This document shows, piece after piece, positions 25,004-33,787 of a stretch of DNA of 64,000 bases (within the stretch, counting starts at the first letter, position 1; each line of letters begins with the position of its first letter). The DNA comes from Verrucomicrobia bacterium UBA3841 (lineage in GTDB: Bacteria > Verrucomicrobiota > Kiritimatiellia > RFP12 > UBA1067). A model generated the notes under the pieces. That model did not search any database. It was not told the DNA's origin and saw nothing but the letters and a program-made list of their open reading frames with translations. The stretch is from the NCBI GenBank assembly GCA_002392765.1, contig DGHT01000045.1, positions 1 to 64,000 on the forward strand, in the 5' to 3' direction. Made by a program: the position numbers and the translations under genes.

Positions 25004-25276
25004 TTATTTTCCCACATAAACTTTCGGAGGAAATAACCCCAGATACACTTCTCCTTTTCTGGGATGCCAAGTCGTGCGCGAATACTCCCCACTTCCTCCG
25101 CATTTGCGGCAAGTCTTTCCATGGACTTTGCCAGAACCATTGCAGCGGAAACATTCGCCGCTTACCTCCTTGTACCTACAACCGAATAAGTTTTTACCAC
25201 GCTTCACACGTGTATCACGCTTATTACCTGCGAAAGCCGATAGGATCGCGCACCCAACCAGAAGCTCTACGATCAT
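25004..25276 (-). CDS. Small zinc-motif protein (DnaJ-type CxxCxGxG)
   Basis: 90 residues from ATG 25276 (AAGGAGG, 5 nt). A hydrophobic N-terminus (MIVELLVGCAILSAFAG) is followed by CFRCNGSGKVHGKTCRKCGG then SGEY, a paired CxxCxGxG module as in DnaJ zinc domains. It probably binds one zinc and is membrane-tethered. It follows a related protein gene by 16 nt. Confidence 0.7.
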   Translation of the reverse strand: MIVELLVGCAILSAFAGNKRDTRVKRGKNLFGCRYKEVSGECFRCNGSGKVHGKTCRKCGGSGEYSRTTWHPRKGEVYLGLFPPKVYVGK

Positions 25277-25292
25277 CTCATCCTCCTTACTT

Positions 25293-25820
25293 TTAACCAT
25301 TTTTCTGATACACACCCATGCCGCCACATTTGCGACACGTTTCCCCCGTTTTATGGAACACTCCTGTCCCATTACAGCGGAAACATATGCCGCTGTATGA
25401 CCTTGAATAGCCAGGGAGTATCACACCCCTGCGTCCGCGCCACGAGCCAACAGATTCCCCATCTTCCCCATAATGCTCAAGCTTGTCACAATTCCCGAAC
25501 AATCCGCAATTCATAGTCTTTACAGACTTCTTGACCCGCCCGTGTTCAAACTCCAACTTCTCAACATCGTGCCCCCAGGCATCTTTCTTGATGCTGCCTT
25601 TCCCGACTCTTCTTCCATCCCGATAGACCTTGACATCCGTCCGATCGCCAAAGAAGCCTTGCCCATGCTTATACTCCTTCGTTGTCCCTGTGTCGTAATT
25701 GTGGACCACCGTCTTCTTGTTGCCCCAGAAGTCCCTAGTCCTAGTAATCGTCGTTCCAGACTGCGTCAGATAGTTGAACATCCTTCCGAGCAGTCCTGTC
25801 TCGCGTCTTCCATGTCCCAT
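25293..25820 (-). CDS. Zinc-motif protein with repetitive beta-rich body
   Basis: 175 residues from ATG 25820. The body has WGNKKTVVHNYDTGTTKEY- and HGRVKKSVKT-type two-strand repeats resembling toxin-immunity or RHS-like strips. It ends in CFRCNGTGVFHKTGETCRKC plus GGMG, the same DnaJ-type motif as its neighbour. Function unknown. The next plus-strand promoter (25958) diverges from it. Confidence 0.65.
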   Translation of the reverse strand: MGHGRRETGLLGRMFNYLTQSGTTITRTRDFWGNKKTVVHNYDTGTTKEYKHGQGFFGDRTDVKVYRDGRRVGKGSIKKDAWGHDVEKLEFEHGRVKKSVKTMNCGLFGNCDKLEHYGEDGESVGSWRGRRGVILPGYSRSYSGICFRCNGTGVFHKTGETCRKCGGMGVYQKNG

Positions 25821-25957
25821 GGCACACACCTTTCTATTTGATCTACCCGATGGCACCCACTCGAGCGCCTCACTATATGTCTGAAATCCACAAACAGCCC
25901 TCCTTACCCCATTTTGACAGCATAATCTATTTATTTTAATATGTATACCTATTGGTA

Positions 25958-25986
25958 TTGACATTTCATATTTAAAATGATACAAT
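25958..25986 (+). promoter_or_regulatory. Consensus sigma-70 promoter of the RtcR-like gene
   Basis: -35 TTGACA (25958-25963), 17 nt, -10 TACAAT (25981-25986), then AGGAAAGGA and ATG 26024. The activator gene is thus read by the host's own polymerase, presumably constitutively. Confidence 0.88.
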
Positions 25987-26023
25987 GCCATCAATTAAAA
26001 GTTGAGCAGGAAAGGACCGCCTA

Positions 26024-27961
26024 ATGGACAGCAAAGGCAGAAAAGTTGTTGTATTCTCTTTTTTCGACGAAACAGAGGACTATCGCGGCATAATCAATGC
26101 CGCACTTAGAAAAGATTGGGAGAATGAGGTTGACAAGTGGGCAGAGAATAGCTATTCAGGAGAAAGACCCTCAAGAAATAAATATAAGAAAAACAGCACC
26201 AAAAAGTTTTCCGAAACACATAATCCAGAAGAAATTGACAAAACGTACTGGCGGCCATCCACCGCCTTGGCACTCTCATTACGGGAAAGACAAAAAATTA
26301 CCATAGACGAGTATCACCTATTCTATCAACCGAAATTAAAAGATCACGAAAGCGAGCAACTCAATGGTACACACTATATTAAGGATGCAATTGAACGTTT
26401 AGTGCCAGGCATTAAAGTTAATCTTGAGAAAATTGACATAGGCAACGGTCACAATCTCAAGATCGTGTACGAAAACCTCTTTACATACTTTCTGAATTAC
26501 TTTAATCCATCACAAGCAGACGCTAACACCACGAACATTCGATATCTAGTCCACGTCACATCTGGTTCACAGGCCGTCCGCATGTGCCTCTTTCTTCTCG
26601 CCCAGAACAGATGGATACCAGCTGAATGCATTCAACTCTGGACAACAAAAAAGAACGATCCAGTCGGGGAATGCTCAATAACAGCGCTTGGGGCTTCGAC
26701 CAAAGGGGAAACCAAGCTCTTGCAGAACGACCCCGAATCCCTTGGCGAAATTATCGAAACAAGAGATAAAGACTACAGCAACACACTTGCATATATTAAG
26801 CGGATTGCAGACAAAACTAATGAACCAATCTTGCTATTGGGCGACACTGGAGTCGGAAAATCCCAAATTGCGAAGTTAATATTCGACCATCGTAAAAAAT
26901 CCCTTGCAAGCAAAGATGACTATATATCAAACAAAAACAATGAATGGATTACAAAGGATGGAGCCTTTAAATGGGTTAACTGTAGCGGCCTCGACGACGC
27001 TCTTGTAAATGACACTCTGTTTGGGCATGTGAAGGGTGGGTACACAGGCGCGACAGAGGACAAAGCTGGGCTAGTAGAACTGGCCTGTGGAGGTGTGTTG
27101 TTTCTGGATGAAATAGGCAATCTCCCTATCGAAACACAAGGGAAATTGCTTACTCTCATTGACGAGCATAAATTCAACCCCATTGGTGATCGCGGAGCGC
27201 CAAAAGAATCTAAATTCCTCCTCATCTGCGCTACCAATGAATGGATACCAGATCTAATTGAGAAAGGTAAGTTTCGCCGTGATCTTTTTGAACGTATTCG
27301 TACTTGGACATTCCGCATTCCAAATCTTAAAGAGCGCCCGGACGACATTGACCTTAACATTGACAACCTGTTAAAGATCTTCAGCAGAGACAATGGCACC
27401 AATATTCAGTTCAGCAACGAACTGTCACGCCAAAATTTCCTATCCGCCATAAAAGGCATGACGTTCAATGGTAATTTCAGAGAACTAAGACGGATCATAT
27501 GGCGTATGGCAACCATTGCCACACTTGAAAAACACGTCATTGACGACAGCATAATTCAAGACGAAATCGAAAGACTCAAAAGCGAGCAGGAATGGAATAA
27601 CAAGTCCTCGTCCAAGCAAGTGCAGTCACCACCCAAGATAGCATCTATCAACGAAACCTTTGCCGACAAAGTCTTGAATGCCATCCACCAAAAATATGAC
27701 ATCAAATCTAATATCAACAACATTGAACTTCATCAACTGCGGCACGTTATTGAGGTTTGTTTACGAAGCAAGACAGGTGCGGCCGCTGCGAGAGAACTGT
27801 TTAATGTAAGTTTAAAAGATAAAGGCAATGGTTTAGGCGCTAAAAGCAATGCCTCCGATTATATGAGCCGTTATTTTAGGCGAAAAGCCATTAGCCAGCT
27901 AGGCATCGACTTTGACACGATTAAGTCTATCGCAAGGGAGCTCCGCCAAAAAACTACTTGA
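26024..27961 (+). CDS. RtcR-like CARF-AAA+ sigma-54 activator
   Basis: 645 residues. Residues 1-225 resemble the CARF sensor of RtcR (VVVFSFFDET, YWRPSTALALSLRER and YLVHVTSGSQAVRMCLFLLA). Residues 245-505 are a bacterial enhancer-binding AAA+ domain: Walker A GDTGVGKS (273-280), sigma-contact loop GYTGA (339-343; canonical GAFTGA), Walker B VLFLDEIG, an Arg finger region RRDLFERI and sensor II FNGNFREL. The rest is a helical extension. RtcR activates sigma-54 promoters after its CARF domain senses an RNA signal. Its 3' end overlaps the convergent mini-sigma gene by 8 nt. Confidence 0.88.
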   Translation: MDSKGRKVVVFSFFDETEDYRGIINAALRKDWENEVDKWAENSYSGERPSRNKYKKNSTKKFSETHNPEEIDKTYWRPSTALALSLRERQKITIDEYHLFYQPKLKDHESEQLNGTHYIKDAIERLVPGIKVNLEKIDIGNGHNLKIVYENLFTYFLNYFNPSQADANTTNIRYLVHVTSGSQAVRMCLFLLAQNRWIPAECIQLWTTKKNDPVGECSITALGASTKGETKLLQNDPESLGEIIETRDKDYSNTLAYIKRIADKTNEPILLLGDTGVGKSQIAKLIFDHRKKSLASKDDYISNKNNEWITKDGAFKWVNCSGLDDALVNDTLFGHVKGGYTGATEDKAGLVELACGGVLFLDEIGNLPIETQGKLLTLIDEHKFNPIGDRGAPKESKFLLICATNEWIPDLIEKGKFRRDLFERIRTWTFRIPNLKERPDDIDLNIDNLLKIFSRDNGTNIQFSNELSRQNFLSAIKGMTFNGNFRELRRIIWRMATIATLEKHVIDDSIIQDEIERLKSEQEWNNKSSSKQVQSPPKIASINETFADKVLNAIHQKYDIKSNINNIELHQLRHVIEVCLRSKTGAAAARELFNVSLKDKGNGLGAKSNASDYMSRYFRRKAISQLGIDFDTIKSIARELRQKTT

Positions 27962-28625
27962 AGAGTCGCCGCAAAGGAATGCTTCCATTACTCCAAGCAA
28001 GACGGGCTGCACCCAAGTACTTCGAAAATGACGGCAATAGAATTTTCTGATCTTTTTTCGCATTAAGAACCTCTAGAAACTCCGTCTGCGTAATCGGCTT
28101 ATGCTTTGAAAGAAACTCGACCGGGGAGGCTAACTGCTTCATAGCACCAGGCTCCATAAGCCATTCAGCAGTTGCACAATAGGCTTCACGGCGCTGAACA
28201 AGCTTCAGTAAAGTGTTTCTGCCAAGTACACTACGTCCAACATATGTCTCTCCCCCCATCTCTGGCACGTCTATTTCAATCCTACCATCTTCATTTCGAA
28301 ATACGCGAAGCACATATGCGGCATCCGTCAAAAAAGGCCCCGTCTCGAAAACCTCGGACAAAACCGCATCACTTTCGACCGTTAATGCATCTTCATCCGA
28401 GAAATCCCACTCCGCGTCAAACACTTCCTCGGCAAGCTCATCGTCTATTGCCAAATCTTCATATCCAACGGAAATATCCTGGACTATGTGCCCTCGCTGC
28501 TCCAGTTCCTGTAAGTTGCGCTGCACTTCCAGAGGCCCCCCAGAACAAACTATATCGGCCAGAACGTGTAATGCCTGAGTTTGCTTCGTCTGCTGTTCCT
28601 GCCCAATACCAAATCCGAGGCCCAT
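27954..28625 (-). CDS. Minimal sigma-54-like factor
   Basis: 223 residues from ATG 28625 (AAAGGAGG 9 nt upstream, inside the end of the polymerase gene). Residues 1-45 (MGLGFGIGQEQQTKQTQALH) resemble sigma-54 region I, the part touched by GAFTGA loops. An acidic region II-like stretch follows (about 60-95). Residues about 110-165 resemble the core-binding end (RNEDGRIEIDVPEM and NTLLKLVQRREAYCATAEWL). The C-terminus (ITQTEFLEVL, SKYLGAARLAWSNGSIPLRR then LFK) parallels the RpoN DNA-binding segment that ends KYxxTPxGxFxLKxFF. It is less than half the usual 450-500 residues and has no RpoN box. Divergent; the call is an inference from ordered similarities and context. Confidence 0.68.
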   Translation of the reverse strand: MGLGFGIGQEQQTKQTQALHVLADIVCSGGPLEVQRNLQELEQRGHIVQDISVGYEDLAIDDELAEEVFDAEWDFSDEDALTVESDAVLSEVFETGPFLTDAAYVLRVFRNEDGRIEIDVPEMGGETYVGRSVLGRNTLLKLVQRREAYCATAEWLMEPGAMKQLASPVEFLSKHKPITQTEFLEVLNAKKDQKILLPSFSKYLGAARLAWSNGSIPLRRLFK

Positions 28626-28626
28626 C

Positions 28627-31600
28627 TTAAGCATCCTCCTTTCCGCAAGTCTTTTCGCGATGCCCCCAGCGATTGAACATCACCTTGGCAAATGGTGAAT
28701 CAAATGACAACACACCGTCGCTTATCGCAAGTTCAAATATCTGCCGTTTCTGCCTCTGAAAAAGAATATCCGTAAACGTTTTGTCCGCCGATTTATCAGC
28801 TGCCGCACTATTTTTCGTTGCCTCTCGTTTCTTCTTCAGTGCCTCCCAGAGGATTTCCAGATACTTATCGTCAATTTCCGCATATTCGGTCTCTTCATTA
28901 TCCCCATTTTTTCTAATTGCATTTATAAAACCGACCTTATCGTCATCCCTAACATAATCTCTATGTTCAGGACTCCCCTTCTCCCCAACTTCCCCGGTTA
29001 AGAACAACGCACGGGATCGCGCGATGTCGATTCCCTTCCCACCTGTATGGAACCCCTGCATCGCGACCTGAAGTCCCCTTTCGCCTATTGCCTGCGCCGC
29101 GATAAGACCTTCTTGCCCTTTCGGCCAGAGCATAAACACAAGGCGACGCGTAAGATCGCCGGCCTTACCTGCACCAAGCTTCTTATTGCACATAGTGGTG
29201 CGAGCATTTAACGACGACCAGAACATTTCGTCCCACGACATCCCATGCACGAGCGAACAATCGAACTTCTTGGCCTTATCCGGGATTAGGTCTTTTGAGT
29301 ACCCCAAATGATCCATGTCCACATGCAACTCGCCTCGCGAACCTATTAATTGGCGTATTTGGCTTTGACCGTTTGCACCCGACCTGACCATGTCCAAAAC
29401 TGACTTCTCTCCGGCAGACAGATCGGACGCTCCACGCACTTTGTCGAGAATGCCTTGCTCCTCCATCTTCCCAACTCGCGAACTAAGGTCTAATAAATCA
29501 TAGAACCCAAAGGACACGCCTTGGCGTGTACATGCATGATAAGCAAGACGGGCGAGAGCAGCAATCGCCTTTGCCGACTTCTCACCATTCTCCTCGGACA
29601 ACTCATCAATAAGTTTCTTGCCGAACTCGCCAGGCTTATCAAACTTCTCCTCAAATAGCTTGCGAATCCCGTCATCCAGATTAATCTCGTCAATCTCTTT
29701 CTTATACTTCACCTGGTTCTCATAGACAATCTGCAGCCCAGTCACAAAATCGCGGTCATACTGCGCCGAAGCTTTTCCCGTACCTATCATACGAAGATTA
29801 TTGCGCGGTAGCATTACAACAGCCTCTTTCTGGGCCTCGTCAGATACAGGATAGTGTCCAACCATCTCGTCACCATCGAAGTCGGCGGCAAAACCCTTGC
29901 AGCAGAGCGGCGATATCTGCAGCACTTCGCCGTCTTCGGGCTTCAATGGCTCAGGGTAAAACGCCTGAAAGCCATGACGATGAAGTGTTGGCTGACGATT
30001 GAGCAAAATCAACTGCGGATGTTCATTCAAATAGTCGCGAAGCAACTTATACTTCTCGTCATCTGTAAGCGAAGAAGCGGCCTTATTCCACCACCATCCA
30101 ACGCGCAGTACAATTTCGGAGTCATTCGATCCAGACACTACCGTTTCTGAGTCTGCAGGATTGCTTGTTTCAGCCCCCATAAACGAAGCTAATACTCTGT
30201 CTCCCATCAATTCCCACAGGACATCTGTCGGTACGCGGACCTTATCCCATTCCAATTCGGGATTTGGCGTAATGACCAATCGGAATGAACGATCAACGCG
30301 ACGCCCCAGTCCTTCGCGACGCAACAATCCATCCTTTTTGTCAAGACGATTAGCGATTTCCACGAACAGCTCTTTGACCGCTGTCTTAACACCGGCCAAG
30401 CACTTCTCTTTATCTTTAACTCCACATGCCCTAACAAGTTTGCGGTAGAGGTTATTAATCTCGGCGCAGCTTGCCGCATTGTCGGATATTTCCGGGATCG
30501 GCCGTCGATAGCGAATCGGGAGAACTGGTATAATTGTTAGTTTGGGCAGTTCCTGTCCCAACGACCTCAAATCTTTTGCAGATATGCCAAAAGCATCGTA
30601 TGGATAATCAACTGGCTCTGGAAGTTTAACATATCCCCACTTATCATCGCAAAGTTCCGGCTTTCTCCAATCACCAAATATCACTTCGTCAAATATACTG
30701 CCCGGATTGGCTTTATAATAACACCCGTATGGAGGCGTCGCTTTCAGAGAGATTGTCGCGTGGTGAGGACATGTGACAGAGAAGTCTCCCAGCGCCGGAC
30801 CCTCTTTCTCTCCACATAACGAACTAAGAAGATCTTTAGCGGATCTGTTAAGCGGTTTGCCAGCCACCTTCCCCTTGCTAAACCTCCCGTAACAGGTCAT
30901 CGTTTCCATACCAACCGGCCATTTAGGAGGTTGCATTCCAGGCTTAGGAACAATCTCAGCCTTTATCCAGTCTTTCTGCGGGTCATAGTCTTTTAGCGTC
31001 ACAACAAGAGTACATTTGGGAGCGCCCTCAACCGGAGTTAAATCCCACTCAAAGACCGCAGGTCCCATGCCTTGACCTGGCATCGGATGAATAGGCTTTG
31101 TGCAATCATACCCCCAGCTGCGCAAAACACTCTTAACTCTGAGCGCATTGGTGTTTTTGTTGTCACCACTACCTTTTGGCAGCTTCTCATTGCCAAACGG
31201 CATCCCACATCCTTTGGGACAGACAAACGAAGCTGTTGGCTCCTTTGAAACACCACCGGCAGACAACACACGCTGCGCACCATTGTCTTCAATCCATTCC
31301 CTGATCGTCTCTTCTGACATTAACGAGAATCGAACCTTGTCTGCCCCTGCCTGCTCCATATCAATCCCAAGCGCCCAAAGCCAATCTCGCGCAACTCGCG
31401 GGAATCCAGAAAACAGCTCCTTTACAGGCGGGGCTCCTTCAGCTTTCCATTCGCTCGCCCATTCAACGTCGGACTTCGCGCCCAGCATCTCTTCAAGAAT
31501 ATGCGGCACGCCGTATGCAGCAAGCGCCCACACCTCCATCTCCCCCAGTCTCTGCCCGCCGCCAATTCGACGTCCATGCGCAGCCTGCCGAGTGGTAGAC

Positions 31601-33774
31601 GAATATTTTGCATCCGAACCACCACATCGTGCCTGCGCTTTAAACTCTGGCACATGATGAAGCCGGACAAAGTACTCAAACCCAACGAGTACAGGGCTCT
31701 CCGTCTTCGACCCATCTGGCAACACCAATTGGATGCATCCCTTCCGGTCTAGCCCACTTGCCTCAAGGGCGTGGCGAATTGCATCATGGTCAAGATTCGC
31801 GTTGTCGAAGCAACCAAGTTCAGGCGACACTCCGCCACTTTTCAAGAAGTTAGCCCCATTCCACCCCGCATGAAGCAGCCAACCAAGATGCGTTTCCAGA
31901 AGCTGGCCAGGGTTCATCCTAGATAGCACACCATGTGGGTTAAGCAGAACATCTATGGCTTTGCCACGCAGATTCGCTGGCAACCGAGGATCATCGGGGA
32001 GGTGCGGCATTTCTTCTTCATCAAGAACCCTCGCGACCACCCCCTTGTTACCATGCCGCCCCATCAACTTGTCACCGAGACCAAGCGGCACCTCTTTCTC
32101 TAGTTCAAATGACAAACGCTGAGACAACTCTTGCAATGCTTCAGAATCTTCACACCCTTCATTAGGCGGAAAGAATGGTCCTTTGGAAATCCGGGCAGGA
32201 TTCGGGTCCTCATATCGCAAGACAAGCTTTTTCTTGTCACCATTGGCAAAAGATATGACAACATCTCCTTGCTTTAGAGGTGTGCAATTGTCAATCCTTT
32301 TCCAGAACGGGACCCATTCCGGGCTAATTTCGTGCGAAAACCACTTGCGCTCCGCAATCGCCATTTTTTCTGCGACTTTCCGACTGACAACAATCGCATC
32401 ATCCACATTCCATCCATTCCACGACATATAGGCCACAAGAAGATCGCACCCGAGCGCAAGATCACCCTTCTCATCGATGGTGTTTGGACAGATGCCTATG
32501 TCTGTAAGCCGACACATCTTTTCGACAAGTTCGCGCTCCGCGCCAGTCTTTACAAGCGGTGCGCAGCGTCCTGAGACGAGTGTTGCCTGCCGAAGGTTCT
32601 TTGCACCCAGCATATTCCTGGCGTCGTCATTATGTTGCGCAAAGGGAATCATAGAAACTCCCCAGCCCACGCTCCCCATAGCTCCACCATGCTGCTCCAT
32701 TGCCCCCTCAGCCATGACAATCTCGCCATTTGCAGTGACACGAGCATGCCGAGCCAGTTGCAATGAGATGCCAATCATTTCGGATTCAGGTGTCTCAATC
32801 GGACAAATCCGGCCACGGAACGACGGATGATTCTGCCGAAAATCCAATGGGAAACAAAGCACATTGGTTCGCTTGACATGGTAGCGCTTTATACCGGTGA
32901 TGCTTGCCATCAGCTCCAGTGCGTTGTTCGGTTGGACAGGGGTGACAAAACCACCTCGCTTCAGCCCATTCAACGGCACCAAGCAATCGGGAACATATTT
33001 GGCCACTTCTTCTGAAAAGAAATCATCCCCATCCTTGTGTTTCGCGAACAATTTACAAAGTCGAAAAGCAAGCCAGCGCGGGAATGAAACAACAACACGA
33101 TGCGCAAGATCATCCTGATCAACAGGCTGCATCAATTCACCTGCATGTTCGCGCACAGCATCAATCACATCCTTTGCCTTGCCGTTCAAAGCCTCCTTTA
33201 ACCATTCGGGGATGAGCTCTTTGCTATCCTGTGCCCCACCCCACAATGGACCGAACGGCATGTCATCCATCAACTTCTGCAGACGCTTACAAACGTTATC
33301 TGACGGTTCATCCCACAGCAAAGACCCTTTTGGTCCGTCCGGAAGTTTCACACTAAACTGCACACACGAAGCATCTGGGAATCCTATTCTCAATTCAACC
33401 TCTTTTTCAACCTCTCGCCTCGTTTTTCCGGCAGGATACACGAACCTAATGCCGGGCTTTTCGGCAAGCCATGAATTCCATACAAGTGACTGCGCATGTT
33501 TATCAGAAGCGCCTATAAAGACTCCGTCTATGGGAAAAGGTAGCTTCTCAATTCTAAGTACATTTTTGGGATTGCAATTCGACCTGATCTCGATTTCACC
33601 GCACAACGTTCGGTTGTTGTTCCAACACTTCTCTGCCAGCCTTTCAGAAGGAAGTCGCAAACAGGCAGAGACATCCTGCCTCAATATCCGAGAAAGAACC
33701 TCCGAAACAGCATCGTTCCATTCTTTCGCGGTTTCAGGATCAAACATTAGCCAATTAGTTTTTCTGTCTTCCAT
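28627..33774 (-). CDS. Single-chain beta-beta' RNA polymerase
   Basis: 1715 residues. The beta half (1-about 830) has FRGRICPIETPES, YMSWNGWNVDDAIVVSRKVA, GLGDKLMGRHGNKGVVARVL (catalytic-site lysines), LNPHGVLSRMNPGQLLETHL and GQRLGEMEVWALAAYG. The beta' half (about 1040-1715) has LGRRVDRSFRLVI, LLNRQPTLHRHGFQAF, the active-site FAADFDGDEM with all three Asp (about 1298-1302), SGANGQSQIRQL, a bridge helix (AGKAGDLTRRLV) and trigger loop (IAAQAIGERGLQVAMQGFHT). E. coli beta plus beta' total about 2750, so accessory lobes are gone. Residues 850-1035 include Cys clusters (CPKGCG, TCPHH). No alpha or omega is nearby. Confidence 0.95.
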   Translation of the reverse strand: MEDRKTNWLMFDPETAKEWNDAVSEVLSRILRQDVSACLRLPSERLAEKCWNNNRTLCGEIEIRSNCNPKNVLRIEKLPFPIDGVFIGASDKHAQSLVWNSWLAEKPGIRFVYPAGKTRREVEKEVELRIGFPDASCVQFSVKLPDGPKGSLLWDEPSDNVCKRLQKLMDDMPFGPLWGGAQDSKELIPEWLKEALNGKAKDVIDAVREHAGELMQPVDQDDLAHRVVVSFPRWLAFRLCKLFAKHKDGDDFFSEEVAKYVPDCLVPLNGLKRGGFVTPVQPNNALELMASITGIKRYHVKRTNVLCFPLDFRQNHPSFRGRICPIETPESEMIGISLQLARHARVTANGEIVMAEGAMEQHGGAMGSVGWGVSMIPFAQHNDDARNMLGAKNLRQATLVSGRCAPLVKTGAERELVEKMCRLTDIGICPNTIDEKGDLALGCDLLVAYMSWNGWNVDDAIVVSRKVAEKMAIAERKWFSHEISPEWVPFWKRIDNCTPLKQGDVVISFANGDKKKLVLRYEDPNPARISKGPFFPPNEGCEDSEALQELSQRLSFELEKEVPLGLGDKLMGRHGNKGVVARVLDEEEMPHLPDDPRLPANLRGKAIDVLLNPHGVLSRMNPGQLLETHLGWLLHAGWNGANFLKSGGVSPELGCFDNANLDHDAIRHALEASGLDRKGCIQLVLPDGSKTESPVLVGFEYFVRLHHVPEFKAQARCGGSDAKYSSTTRQAAHGRRIGGGQRLGEMEVWALAAYGVPHILEEMLGAKSDVEWASEWKAEGAPPVKELFSGFPRVARDWLWALGIDMEQAGADKVRFSLMSEETIREWIEDNGAQRVLSAGGVSKEPTASFVCPKGCGMPFGNEKLPKGSGDNKNTNALRVKSVLRSWGYDCTKPIHPMPGQGMGPAVFEWDLTPVEGAPKCTLVVTLKDYDPQKDWIKAEIVPKPGMQPPKWPVGMETMTCYGRFSKGKVAGKPLNRSAKDLLSSLCGEKEGPALGDFSVTCPHHATISLKATPPYGCYYKANPGSIFDEVIFGDWRKPELCDDKWGYVKLPEPVDYPYDAFGISAKDLRSLGQELPKLTIIPVLPIRYRRPIPEISDNAASCAEINNLYRKLVRACGVKDKEKCLAGVKTAVKELFVEIANRLDKKDGLLRREGLGRRVDRSFRLVITPNPELEWDKVRVPTDVLWELMGDRVLASFMGAETSNPADSETVVSGSNDSEIVLRVGWWWNKAASSLTDDEKYKLLRDYLNEHPQLILLNRQPTLHRHGFQAFYPEPLKPEDGEVLQISPLCCKGFAADFDGDEMVGHYPVSDEAQKEAVVMLPRNNLRMIGTGKASAQYDRDFVTGLQIVYENQVKYKKEIDEINLDDGIRKLFEEKFDKPGEFGKKLIDELSEENGEKSAKAIAALARLAYHACTRQGVSFGFYDLLDLSSRVGKMEEQGILDKVRGASDLSAGEKSVLDMVRSGANGQSQIRQLIGSRGELHVDMDHLGYSKDLIPDKAKKFDCSLVHGMSWDEMFWSSLNARTTMCNKKLGAGKAGDLTRRLVFMLWPKGQEGLIAAQAIGERGLQVAMQGFHTGGKGIDIARSRALFLTGEVGEKGSPEHRDYVRDDDKVGFINAIRKNGDNEETEYAEIDDKYLEILWEALKKKREATKNSAAADKSADKTFTDILFQRQKRQIFELAISDGVLSFDSPFAKVMFNRWGHREKTCGKEDA

Positions 33775-33787
33775 AACACATCAAACT

